Source of the DNA: an uncultured Tateyamaria sp.
Lineage (GTDB): Bacteria; Pseudomonadota; Alphaproteobacteria; Rhodobacterales; Rhodobacteraceae
Direction: 5' to 3'
NCBI RefSeq assembly: GCF_947496075.1
Contig: NZ_CANMBJ010000008.1
Span: forward strand, 19,394 to 83,393
DNA length: 64,000 nt
Shown here one piece after another: positions 33,975 through 42,216 of this stretch; positions within the stretch are counted from its first letter, which is position 1, and each line of letters opens with the position of its first letter. The notes beneath the pieces were generated by a model. That model was not told the DNA's origin and made no database searches. It worked only from the letters and a program-made list of their open reading frames with translations. Position numbers and translations under genes: made by a program.

Positions 33975-35324
33975 ATGAACGCCCCGCACAAATCCACGCC
34001 GGACATCTATGGCACGTCTTTGGCCGGTGCCTCGGTCCTGGTGATCGATGATGAACCGGGGATGCGCCATTTCCTGACCAAGACGCTTGAAACGCGGGTA
34101 AAGCGTGTGGACGCTGTGGGGTCGCCTGCGCAGGCAACCATGGCACTGGACGAGGCGCAATATGATCTGGTGATCATCGACAACCTGATGCCGGGCGGCA
34201 CCGGGCTGGATTGGATGACCGAACAAAAGCGCAAGGGCTTGTTTGCTGACGCGATCCTGATCACGGCCTATGCCGATCTTGAGACTGCCATCGCGGCGTT
34301 GCGTGCGGGCGTCAGCGACTTCGTGTTGAAACCCTTCCGCGCCAACCAGATCCTGAGCGCCGTGGCCCGCACGCTGGATCGCAAGTATCTGCAGCGCGAC
34401 AACACCCTGCTGCGCCGCGAGCTTTCCAGCGGCAACGGGCATGGCAAGTTGCTGGGCAACTCCGAACCGATGGAAGACGTGCGCGCGATACTGTCGCGGC
34501 TGGCACCCTTGCCGACACCTGTGCTGTTCACCGGGGCCAGTGGCACGGGCAAGGAAATGGCTGCCCGCCATTTGCACGACCTGTCGGATCGGGCGGATGC
34601 GCCCTTTGTCCCTGTGAACTGCGCAACGATCCAGCCTGATCGTTTTGCAGAGGAGCTGTTCGGTGTGGTTGAGGCGGAGGACCGTTTGAAACCAGGGCTG
34701 CTGCTGCTCGCCGATGGTGGCACGCTGTTGCTCGATGAGATCGCGCAGATGCCGGAAACAGTGCAGGCCGCGCTGTTGCGTGTACTGGAAGATAAGAAGG
34801 TGCGCCCCGTTGGAGCCGAACGCGAGATACGCCTGAACGTGCGGTTCCTCTTTGCCACCAACGATGACATCGAGGCTGCTGTAGAGGCGGGCCGGTTCCG
34901 GGCGGACCTTTATCATCGCATCCACGTGGTCAAGATCCACATGCCGCCGCTCAAGGATCGGATGGAGGATATTGTGGAACTGGCAGCCCATTTCATGGAG
35001 CAGTTTTCTGCGTCCCTGGCCATGCCCTCGCTGGATCTGGATGAGGAAACGCTGCTTAAGCTGCGCCGCTATAGCTGGCCGGGCAATGTGCGGGAATTGC
35101 GCAATCTTATCGAACGCTCGGTCATTTTGGGTGCGCTCCCCGAGGAGTTTTCGGGTGGGGGCAGTGTCACCGGCGCGCAGGCCATCGAGAATCTGGACCT
35201 TGTGGTGCAGCGCCACATCCTGCGGATGCTGGACCTGTGTGGCGGCAACCGGGCAGAGGCCGCGCGCCGTCTTGGCGTGTCGCGTAAGACGATCGACCGA
35301 AAGATGGCTGCTTGGTCGGGCTGA
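33975..35324 (+). CDS. NtrC-like response regulator lacking the GAFTGA loop
   Basis: 449 residues: receiver domain (DD at 25-26, acceptor D69, Lys119), AAA+ domain with Walker A GASGTGKE (187-194) and Walker B GGTLLLDE (248-255), and a Fis-type helix-turn-helix at the end (NRAEAARRLGVSRKTIDRKM). Between ELFG (227-230) and the Walker B there is no GAFTGA loop; only VVEAEDRLKPGLLLLAD is found. That loop is needed to touch sigma-54, so this protein probably works with sigma-70, as NtrC of Rhodobacter capsulatus does. It lies after the fdh island and before pqq. No adjacent kinase; the repB-linked kinase is a candidate. Confidence 0.92.
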   Translation: MNAPHKSTPDIYGTSLAGASVLVIDDEPGMRHFLTKTLETRVKRVDAVGSPAQATMALDEAQYDLVIIDNLMPGGTGLDWMTEQKRKGLFADAILITAYADLETAIAALRAGVSDFVLKPFRANQILSAVARTLDRKYLQRDNTLLRRELSSGNGHGKLLGNSEPMEDVRAILSRLAPLPTPVLFTGASGTGKEMAARHLHDLSDRADAPFVPVNCATIQPDRFAEELFGVVEAEDRLKPGLLLLADGGTLLLDEIAQMPETVQAALLRVLEDKKVRPVGAEREIRLNVRFLFATNDDIEAAVEAGRFRADLYHRIHVVKIHMPPLKDRMEDIVELAAHFMEQFSASLAMPSLDLDEETLLKLRRYSWPGNVRELRNLIERSVILGALPEEFSGGGSVTGAQAIENLDLVVQRHILRMLDLCGGNRAEAARRLGVSRKTIDRKMAAWSG

Positions 35325-35367
35325 CCGATTGCGCAATCGTGATCCGTGCCGACCGCGACGTAGGGCT

Positions 35368-35375
35368 AAAGTCGC
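35368..35375 (+). promoter_or_regulatory. AAAGTCGC-type motif upstream of pqqA
   Basis: CTAAAGTCGCATATA is centred about 60 bases before the pqqA ATG. The core AAAGTCGC recurs at 56133-56140 (alcohol dehydrogenase/orphan gene promoter) and 47440-47447 (coxG promoter), with a variant TTAGTCGC at 40063-40070. It is a candidate operator of the alcohol-oxidation regulator; binding is inferred. Confidence 0.45.
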
Positions 35376-35432
35376 ATATATAGCTAGTTAGCAGGACGCT
35401 ATCGTATCCAGGCAATAGAGGAGGAATGCGCA

Positions 35433-35540
35433 ATGGCATGGACAAAACCCAAGGCACGCGAAGTGAAGTGCGGCATGGAAATCAACATGTATGGCCCGGG
35501 CGAAGACGATGATCGCGGCGCTGAGCGCGACGTAATCTAA
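35433..35540 (+). CDS. pqqA: PQQ precursor peptide PqqA with long tail
   Basis: 35 residues, ATG at 35433 with GAGGAGG upstream. MAWTKPKAREVKCGMEINMY contains the precursor Glu16 and Tyr20 in the required E-x-x-x-Y spacing; these two residues are cross-linked by PqqE and become PQQ. The tail after Tyr20 (GPGEDDDRGAERDVI) is 15 residues, longer than in commonly described PqqA peptides. It is first in the pqqABCDE operon, 14 bases before pqqB. Confidence 0.93.
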   Translation: MAWTKPKAREVKCGMEINMYGPGEDDDRGAERDVI

Positions 35541-35554
35541 GCCAACCTTATTAC

Positions 35555-36442
35555 ATGAGACTGATTGTTCTTGGGGCAGCCGCCGGAGGGGGGCTGCCCC
35601 AATGGAATTGTGGCTGCCGCAATTGCACGGATGCCCGTGCGGGGGCGATCCCGCGCATGACCCAATCTTCTGTCGCTGTGTCGCTGGACGGGCAGGCATG
35701 GGTGGTGTTGAATGCGTCGCCGGATATCCGTGCGCAGGTAGACGCTTGCCCACAAATGCACCCGTCGACGTTGCGCGGGTCACCGATTTCCTCGGTGGTG
35801 CTGACGAATGGCGATATCGACCATATCGCCGGGCTTTTGACCCTGCGGGAGAAGACGGCATTTGATGTCTACGCGACCTCTTCAGGGCTCGACATCCTGC
35901 GCAGCAATTCGGTCTTTGGCGTCTTGGACCCGGACCTTGTGGCGCAGCACGCTGTGTCGCTTGAGGCGCCCTTTGAACCCTTGCCCGGATTGACAGTGAC
36001 GCCCTTTGCGGTGCCGGGGAAGGTGGCGTTGTTCCTCGAAGGTGACACGCTCAACCTTGAGGAAGTGGGCGAGCAGACCGTTGGCCTTTTGCTGGAGAGC
36101 GCGTCGGCGCGTGTCGCTTACATCCCCGGATGCGCGGCGATCCCTGATTGGCTGATCGATCGTCTTGGCGGGGTGGACCTGCTGCTGTTTGACGGCACTG
36201 TATGGAACAATGACGACATGCAACGGACCGGAACTGGAGAAAAGACGGGGGCCCGGATGGGCCACGTGCCGTTGAACGGTGAGCTGGGCAGTCTCACCCG
36301 CCTGTCAGATGTGGGCGGGCGCAAAGTGTTCATTCACGTCAACAACACGAACCCCATCCTGCAACCTGACAGCCCCGAGCGGGCTGAGGTCTTGGGCAAG
36401 GGATGGGAGATTGCCTTTGACGGGATGGAGATCACCTTATGA
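35555..36442 (+). CDS. pqqB: PqqB, metallo-beta-lactamase-fold PQQ biosynthesis protein
   Basis: 295 residues. GGGLPQWNCGCRNC near the N-terminus, the TNGDIDHIAG metal-site motif and HVNNTNPIL near the C-terminus mark PqqB. The protein hydroxylates or otherwise processes the intermediate before PqqC. Cytoplasmic. Overlaps pqqC by 4 bases (ATGA). Confidence 0.95.
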   Translation: MRLIVLGAAAGGGLPQWNCGCRNCTDARAGAIPRMTQSSVAVSLDGQAWVVLNASPDIRAQVDACPQMHPSTLRGSPISSVVLTNGDIDHIAGLLTLREKTAFDVYATSSGLDILRSNSVFGVLDPDLVAQHAVSLEAPFEPLPGLTVTPFAVPGKVALFLEGDTLNLEEVGEQTVGLLLESASARVAYIPGCAAIPDWLIDRLGGVDLLLFDGTVWNNDDMQRTGTGEKTGARMGHVPLNGELGSLTRLSDVGGRKVFIHVNNTNPILQPDSPERAEVLGKGWEIAFDGMEITL

Positions 36443-37185
36443 CCGATCAACCTGACAGCTCGGAGGTGTTCGAGGCGCGGCTGCGTGCTGTTGGCGATGC
36501 GCAGTATCACGACAAGCATCCGTTTCACCACTTGCTGCATTCCGGCGGATGCACGCCGGATCAGGTGCGGGCATGGGTCATCAATCGTTACTATTATCAA
36601 ACGCGCATCCCGATGAAGGATGCAGCATTCATGTCGCGTGTGTCCGATCCCAACCTGCGCCGTGCGTGGCGGTCACGGATTGAGGACCATGATGGTTCTG
36701 CGCCCGGTGAAGGGGGAATTGCGCGGTGGCTGAAGTTGGCCGAGGGCGTGGGGTTGGACCCCGACTATGTCGCGTCAGAGGTGGGGATATTGCCTGCCAC
36801 CCGCTTTGCCGTGGATGCCTATGTGCGCTTTGTGCGGGACGAACCGCTGCTTCCCGCCGTGGCCTCATCGCTGACCGAACTGTTCGCGCCAGCCATCCAC
36901 AAGAACCGGATTTCTGGGCTGTTGGAGCACTATGATTTCGCGAACAGTGAGACGCTGTCCTATTTCCAGAACCGGCTGACCGAAGCGCCGAAGGACGTCG
37001 CCTTTGGTCTGCAATGGGTGATGGACCACGCGGTAACGAAAGCGGATCAGGATGCCGCTGTTCGCGCGCTGACCTTCAAGACCGAGGTGCTGTGGGCGCA
37101 GTTGGATGCGCTTTGGTCCGCCTATGTTGAGCCGGGGCGCGTCCCGCCTGGCGGGTGGCAGCCGGGAGAGGGACTGGCGTCATGA
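36439..37185 (+). CDS. pqqC: PqqC, pyrroloquinoline-quinone synthase
   Basis: 248 residues, all-helical, with the PqqC signature HPFHHLLHSGGCTPDQVRAWVINRYYYQ and the active-site His/Tyr/Arg-rich helices. It performs the final ring closure and oxidation that yields PQQ. Overlaps pqqD by 4 bases. Confidence 0.96.
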   Translation: MTDQPDSSEVFEARLRAVGDAQYHDKHPFHHLLHSGGCTPDQVRAWVINRYYYQTRIPMKDAAFMSRVSDPNLRRAWRSRIEDHDGSAPGEGGIARWLKLAEGVGLDPDYVASEVGILPATRFAVDAYVRFVRDEPLLPAVASSLTELFAPAIHKNRISGLLEHYDFANSETLSYFQNRLTEAPKDVAFGLQWVMDHAVTKADQDAAVRALTFKTEVLWAQLDALWSAYVEPGRVPPGGWQPGEGLAS

Positions 37186-37460
37186 CGGGGGCCGACGTGC
37201 CCTTCCTGCCGCGTGGCGTGCGTACGCAATTTGATGCGGTGCGCAAGGTTGATGTGCTCTTGGGACCCGAGCGGGTTCTGGTGCTGGATCAGGTGGGTAC
37301 GGCGGTGCTGGGTCGTCTGGATGGGGTGGCGAGCCTTGATCAGATCTCGGCCGATTTGTCGTCTGTGTATGACGCACCAGTGGATGTGATCGCGCCCGAT
37401 GTGATCGCGTTTGTCGAGGATTTGCGGGACAAGGGGATGGTGCATGTCCATCCGCGTTGA
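37182..37460 (+). CDS. pqqD: PqqD, peptide chaperone for PqqA
   Basis: 92 residues from the ATG at 37182, which overlaps the pqqC stop (ATGA; GGGAGAGG upstream). PqqD presents PqqA to PqqE. The LDQVGTAVLGRLDG segment is typical. It overlaps pqqE by 17 bases. Confidence 0.93.
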   Translation: MTGADVPFLPRGVRTQFDAVRKVDVLLGPERVLVLDQVGTAVLGRLDGVASLDQISADLSSVYDAPVDVIAPDVIAFVEDLRDKGMVHVHPR

Positions 37461-38529
37461 TCCCCCCATGGCGATGCTGGCCGAGTTGACGCACCGCTGC
37501 CCGCTGGCCTGTCCCTATTGTTCGAACCCGACCGAGTTGCTTGCTAAGGAAACGGAGCTCAGTACCGAGGCATGGGCGGACACCTTCAAGCAGGCGGCAA
37601 AGCTGGGTGTCTTGCAACTGCACCTGTCGGGGGGTGAACCCGCGTCGCGGCGCGATCTGGTTGAACTGGTTGCCGCCGCGCGTGAGGCGGGGCTGTACAC
37701 CAACCTCATCACCTCGGGCATCGGTTTGACCGAGCGTCGTTTGCATGCGCTGGACGAGGCTGGCTTGGATCATGTGCAGCTGTCGCTGCAGGGTGTGACG
37801 GCAGCGATGGCCGACCGGATCGGCGGGTACAAGGGTGGGTTTGACCGCAAGATGCATGTGGCCGAGATCATCTCGAACATTGGCTTTCCCCTGACCCTGA
37901 ACGCGGTGATGCACCGCGAGAACCTGGATGACTTGCCTGCTACCATCGACATGGCCTTGCGGCTGGGCGCGCGTCGGATCGAGATTGCCTGCGTTCAGTT
38001 TCAGGGTTGGGCTTTGGTCAACCGGGCCGCCTTGCAGCCGAGCCGGGCGCAGGTGGACGCTGCCAAGAAGACCGTTGCGCGGGCGGTGGAGGCATTGCGG
38101 GGCCGATTGGTGATCGACTTTGTGCCGCCCGATTACTATTCGGATTTCCCAAAGGCGTGCATGAATGGCTGGGGTTCGACTGGGTTGAACGTCACCCCAA
38201 ATGGAACCGTTTTGCCCTGCCACGCGGCAGAAACGATACCGCATTTACAGTTCGACACTGTGACTGAACGGAAGCTGTATGACATCTGGTACGATGGCGC
38301 AGCCTTCAATGCCTATCGCGGGACGGACTGGTTGCCTGAGCTGTGTCAGGGATGTGAGCGGCGCGACATTGATTTTGGCGGGTGCCGCTGTCAGGCGATG
38401 GCAGTTCTGGGGGATGCGTCTGCGCCTGACCCGGTGTGTCGAAAATCGCCTGGACGCAAGGCGTTGAACGCGCTGTTGGCTGAAGAGGTGCAAGAGGTTG
38501 AAGCGCCGGAGTTCGTGTTTCGTCGGTAG
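37444..38529 (+). CDS. pqqE: PqqE, radical SAM PQQ synthase
   Basis: 361 residues from the ATG at 37444, 17 bases before the pqqD stop. Cys19, Cys23 and Cys26 (HRCPLACPYC) bind the radical-SAM [4Fe-4S] cluster; a C-terminal Cys-rich SPASM region (CQGCERRDIDFGGCRCQ) binds auxiliary clusters. It joins Glu16 and Tyr20 of PqqA. No pqqF/G protease gene is in the window, so the peptide must be trimmed by another protease. Confidence 0.96.
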   Translation: MSIRVDPPMAMLAELTHRCPLACPYCSNPTELLAKETELSTEAWADTFKQAAKLGVLQLHLSGGEPASRRDLVELVAAAREAGLYTNLITSGIGLTERRLHALDEAGLDHVQLSLQGVTAAMADRIGGYKGGFDRKMHVAEIISNIGFPLTLNAVMHRENLDDLPATIDMALRLGARRIEIACVQFQGWALVNRAALQPSRAQVDAAKKTVARAVEALRGRLVIDFVPPDYYSDFPKACMNGWGSTGLNVTPNGTVLPCHAAETIPHLQFDTVTERKLYDIWYDGAAFNAYRGTDWLPELCQGCERRDIDFGGCRCQAMAVLGDASAPDPVCRKSPGRKALNALLAEEVQEVEAPEFVFRR

Positions 38530-38538
38530 GAGGGGGCC

Positions 38539-39240
38539 ATGCGACGGAGAGGTCAGAGAACTGTTGCAGCTGCTGCTATTGCGGCGGTTCTGATGTCCAC
38601 CGCCGCATGGGCTAATTGCACCGAAGATGCGATGATTGTCTTTGATGGGTCCGGCTCCATGGCCGAGATGGGCTTTAACCAGATCAACGAGCCACGCATT
38701 TTTGAGGCCCGTCGCGCGGTGCGCACGGCTATGCCGCAGGTGGCGCCGTTTCGGCGGATTGGGCTGATTATATACGGTCCCGGTGGGGCGGGTGGTGCCG
38801 GTGAGTGTTCCGGCGTCGACTTGCGCTTTGGTCCGCGCGTGGACGCTGCCGACGCCGTGATTGCCGCAGTAGACACTCTGGAACCCGAAGGCAGGACGGC
38901 GCTGACCGAAGCGGTGACTTTGGCGGTCGAAACGCTTGGGTCGTCGACCCAGCCGGGCACCGTGGTGCTTGTCACCGATGGTCGCGAAACCTGCGGTGGG
39001 CAGACCTGTGCGCTGGCCAATCAGCTGATGGGCACGGGCCTGACTGTCCATGTGATCGGCTTTAAGGTCAGGGGTGAGCATTTTGGTTGGGAAAGTCAGG
39101 GGCAGACGGATTACCAGACGTCCGTCAGCGGGGCCAAGTGCCTCGCCACGCAGACCGGTGGGGAGTATGTGAACACCGAAACCGTGGATGAACTGGTTGC
39201 AGCTATGACCCGTACTCTTGGTTGCAAGCTGCTGTTCTAG
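38539..39240 (+). CDS. Periplasmic von Willebrand factor A-domain protein
   Basis: 233 residues with a signal peptide (AAVLMSTAAWA). The MIDAS metal site is intact (FDGSGSMAE; later TALTEAV and VLVTDGRETC). Two Cys in DGRETCGGQTC may form a disulfide. vWA proteins recur near quinoprotein and methanol dehydrogenase genes, where some help assembly. It follows pqqE by 9 bases. Its stop codon overlaps the convergent ABC-permease stop by 4 bases (CTAG). Confidence 0.85.
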   Translation: MRRRGQRTVAAAAIAAVLMSTAAWANCTEDAMIVFDGSGSMAEMGFNQINEPRIFEARRAVRTAMPQVAPFRRIGLIIYGPGGAGGAGECSGVDLRFGPRVDAADAVIAAVDTLEPEGRTALTEAVTLAVETLGSSTQPGTVVLVTDGRETCGGQTCALANQLMGTGLTVHVIGFKVRGEHFGWESQGQTDYQTSVSGAKCLATQTGGEYVNTETVDELVAAMTRTLGCKLLF

Positions 39241-40004
39241 CCGGGTGCCGATTGTCGCCACCGCGTTGCGCGCTCCTCCATCATGCGGAGCAGGGTGAAT
39301 TCCAAAAGCAGCATGAAGGCCACGAAGCTGAGCGCGTAAGCCAGCACGTAGCCGGTTTCGAACAGTTGGAAATAGAGGTGGATCTGGAAGCCGATCCCGT
39401 TGCTACGTCCCAGAAACTCGACCACCAGCACGATCTTCCAGATAATGGCGAGGCCGTTGCGGATGGAACTGGCAATATAGGGCCAAAGCTGCGGGACAAT
39501 GACGTGCCGCAGTTGGGCGCCGCGGCTCATGCGGAACACGCGCGCCATGTCGCGCAGCTTGGGGTCCAGTGCTTGTACCCCTTCGCGGATTGATACGGCC
39601 ACCATGGCCGTTTTGTTCAAGGCAACGGCGGTGATTGCGGCCACCTCGTTCAGGCCGATCCAAAGGTAGCACAGTACAATGACCACCAGAGCAGGGACAT
39701 TGAGAAGTACGACCAGCCATGGGGAAAACCAGCGATTGATGGTGGTGTTCACGCCCATGAAAAAGCCGATGGCGCAGCCGAACCCCATGGCGAGCGAGAA
39801 GGCTGCTGCAACACGCAAAAGCGTTGCGGTGAAGTGGACCTGCAACTCTCCTCGGGCCAATTCGTCCGTGAAGATGCCCCATACCTGGTTGGGTGCGGGC
39901 AGAACGCTGGGGTCACTTCCAACCCATGCCGCTGCCCACCACAGGGCCAGCATGGCCAGCAGCGATAGCACGAGCGTTTTGGCGTCGAAGCGGGTGTCGG
40001 TCAT
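39237..40004 (-). CDS. ABC transporter permease (nitrate/sulfonate/taurine family)
   Basis: 255 residues, about six membrane helices, with the BPD_transp_1 motif (VAAITAVALNKTAMVAVSIREGVQAL and the EAA-type loop RMSRGAQLRHVIVPQLWP). It belongs to the SsuC/TauC/NrtB class. Matching ATPase and binding-protein genes are not next to it but at 53850 and 54516, about 14 kb away. Substrate unknown. A 103-base divergent region with the NosR-like gene carries a TTAGTCGC motif. Confidence 0.85.
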   Translation of the reverse strand: MTDTRFDAKTLVLSLLAMLALWWAAAWVGSDPSVLPAPNQVWGIFTDELARGELQVHFTATLLRVAAAFSLAMGFGCAIGFFMGVNTTINRWFSPWLVVLLNVPALVVIVLCYLWIGLNEVAAITAVALNKTAMVAVSIREGVQALDPKLRDMARVFRMSRGAQLRHVIVPQLWPYIASSIRNGLAIIWKIVLVVEFLGRSNGIGFQIHLYFQLFETGYVLAYALSFVAFMLLLEFTLLRMMEERATRWRQSAPG

Positions 40005-40062
40005 GGGCCGAGCCTGTCACAAATATGATCGTGCCCAAAGCTATTTGGGCTGCGGTCATACC

Positions 40063-40070
40063 TTAGTCGC
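40063..40070 (+). promoter_or_regulatory. TTAGTCGC variant of the shared motif, before the NosR-like gene
   Basis: CCTTAGTCGCATA lies 38-45 bases before the ATG of the NosR-like gene and also in front of the divergent ABC-permease gene. It matches the pqqA site in AGTCGCATA. Weaker than the AAAGTCGC sites. Confidence 0.35.
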
Positions 40071-40107
40071 ATAGGGTCGCGGCATCAGCCGTCATAGGCT
40101 GCGCGGG

Positions 40108-42216
40108 ATGTCAGTGATCAAGCCCATAACCTCTTTGCTGCTGTCTGCCATTCTGTGGTGTATGGCCACGATTCTGACTGTTGCCGAACCGCTGAGCCGC
40201 GACGTGATCGCCCCCTATATCGTGCCGCCCATGTCCTTGGGTGATCAGATCAATGACCAGGGGGTTTGGCAGCTTTTGAATTCGGGTGGGGCCGAAGCTG
40301 GTTACGTGTTCGAGACGGAGCCGATGGCACCTTTGCCGGGCTTCTCCGGGGCTGCGATCAACCTGCTTGTCGTGCTTGATCTGGACGGTCGCTTTCTGGA
40401 TGTGCAGTTGATTTCGCACAACGAGCCGATCTTTGTTTCTGGCCTGCCGGAAAAGCTGTTTTATGACTTCTTCAAGCAGTACCGGGGGCATTCGATTTCG
40501 GACACGCTGGTGGTCGGATCGCCATACGGTGCGGGCAGCGAGGGGTCGGCGCTGGTCTATCTGGATGGTGTGACCAAAGGGACCGCATCGGTTCGTATTG
40601 CGCACGAGAGCATCCTGGCGGCTGCCTTGCAGGTGGCACGTGAAAAGATGGGCGGGATTTCGACGGGGCCGCCGGCTTACCCGAACACCGAATACAGCGA
40701 AGATCTGACGTGGGAAGACTTGATCACCGAAGGAATAGTGACCCGTAAGGTGGTCACAAACGCCGAGATGGATGTCGCCTTCGAAGGCACGCTTTGGGAG
40801 GATGATGACCCAGAGGCCAAGGATGATCCTGATGGCGCTTACTTGGACCTTTGGGTTGTCGACATTGGTGCGCCGTCGATTGCCGAAGCAGTCTTGAGCA
40901 ATAGCAGCTTTGAAGAATTGCAGGGCTTCATGGAGATTGCCGACACGGACGAGCCTGTGCTGGTGATCGAGGCCGCGCGGCACGGGTTGGTAACCGACGA
41001 GTTTGTGCGCAACACTGCCCCCAATCTGATAAGTGCGGAGCAGGGCGGCTTTCCCATCGCTTTTCGTGACAGTGACATCTACGTGGAGCTGAATGATGCG
41101 CTGCCCAATGACTTGCACAATGCCGTCTATGACGGGGCCGCTTTGATCCTGCGCACGGACCGGCGTTTGGGCTTTGACCCAACCTCTGATTGGGTGCTGA
41201 AGGTCAAGGCATTGCGCGAGCACGGGTCGTTCCAACCCGAGATCGGGTCAGTGACGCTGGACGTGCCGCACGTGACGCCCGAGCGGTTCTATGCCCGGCC
41301 TGTGATCGTGAAACCCGCGCCGCCTTGGGTCGATGCGCTGCGCAATCGGGCGGTTGATCTGATCGTGCTTGGGGTGTTTCTGGCGGGCCTCGTCGTTTTG
41401 CTCCTTTTGGGGACGAACTGGCTGGCTGCACATCCATGGTTCACGCCGCTTCGGCTGGCCATTCTGGTCTTTGTCACCGGTTTCATCGGCTGGTGGGGGC
41501 AGGGCCAGCTTTCCATTGCCACGCCCTTGGCCGTTGCCCGGACCGCGCTGGACGGGGGAAGCTATGCGTTTCTTCTGTATGATCCGTTTTCCCTTGTGAT
41601 CTGGGGGGTGACCATTGTTGGCTTTGTGCTGTGGGGCAGGGGTTTGTTCTGTGGCTGGCTCTGTCCCTTTGGCGCGCTGCAAGAGTTCGCGCACCATCTG
41701 GGGCGGTTCTTGCGTTTGCCACAGATTGAGCCGAATGCGTACTGGGATAACCAGTTGAAGAATCTGAAATACGTTGTGCTTGCGTCACTCGTGGCGTTGT
41801 TGTTCACCGCACCGGCGGCATTGGACAAGGCCATCGAAGTGGAGCCGTTCAAGACAGCCATCACCACGTTTTTTGTGCGTGAGTGGTACTATGTCGCCTA
41901 TGCGGTTGGCCTTCTGGTTCTTTCCATGGTGCTGTTCAAGGGGTTTTGCCGGTATCTGTGCCCGCTGGGGGCTGTCATGGCGATTGGTGGTTTGGTGCGG
42001 GGACGCGACTGGATTGCGCGGCGGGCCGAATGCGGGTCGCCATGCCAGCTTTGCAAGGTCAAGTGCAGCTACGGCGCGATCAAGAAGACGGGCGAAATCC
42101 AGTACTCCGAATGCTTCCAGTGTCTGGACTGCGTGACGATCCATGATGATGAGAGCCAGTGTGTGCCGCTGATCCTGGCGGCGAAGGGACGCAAATTGCA
42201 GGTGGCCGCAGAATGA
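40108..42216 (+). CDS. NosR/NirI-like FMN-binding polyferredoxin membrane protein
   Basis: 702 residues. A signal/anchor (about 10-26) and a periplasmic FMN-binding-like domain (about 60-185) come first. The segment DGVTKGTAS (153-161) resembles an ApbE flavinylation site but lacks the usual GA before the acceptor Thr (T159). Several membrane helices follow, with CGWLCPFGALQE and CRYLCPLGAV, then a ferredoxin-like CQLCKVKCSYGAIKKTG and CFQCLDC. Proteins of this type move electrons across the membrane to a periplasmic flavin. The following gene encodes ApbE, which could attach the FMN. Probably a redox partner of the PQQ/alcohol system. Confidence 0.85.
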   Translation: MSVIKPITSLLLSAILWCMATILTVAEPLSRDVIAPYIVPPMSLGDQINDQGVWQLLNSGGAEAGYVFETEPMAPLPGFSGAAINLLVVLDLDGRFLDVQLISHNEPIFVSGLPEKLFYDFFKQYRGHSISDTLVVGSPYGAGSEGSALVYLDGVTKGTASVRIAHESILAAALQVAREKMGGISTGPPAYPNTEYSEDLTWEDLITEGIVTRKVVTNAEMDVAFEGTLWEDDDPEAKDDPDGAYLDLWVVDIGAPSIAEAVLSNSSFEELQGFMEIADTDEPVLVIEAARHGLVTDEFVRNTAPNLISAEQGGFPIAFRDSDIYVELNDALPNDLHNAVYDGAALILRTDRRLGFDPTSDWVLKVKALREHGSFQPEIGSVTLDVPHVTPERFYARPVIVKPAPPWVDALRNRAVDLIVLGVFLAGLVVLLLLGTNWLAAHPWFTPLRLAILVFVTGFIGWWGQGQLSIATPLAVARTALDGGSYAFLLYDPFSLVIWGVTIVGFVLWGRGLFCGWLCPFGALQEFAHHLGRFLRLPQIEPNAYWDNQLKNLKYVVLASLVALLFTAPAALDKAIEVEPFKTAITTFFVREWYYVAYAVGLLVLSMVLFKGFCRYLCPLGAVMAIGGLVRGRDWIARRAECGSPCQLCKVKCSYGAIKKTGEIQYSECFQCLDCVTIHDDESQCVPLILAAKGRKLQVAAE

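Noticed and set aside
33549..35336. 595-codon minus-strand open frame
   Set aside because: Antisense to the NtrC-like regulator and WD40-cytochrome genes; no family features.
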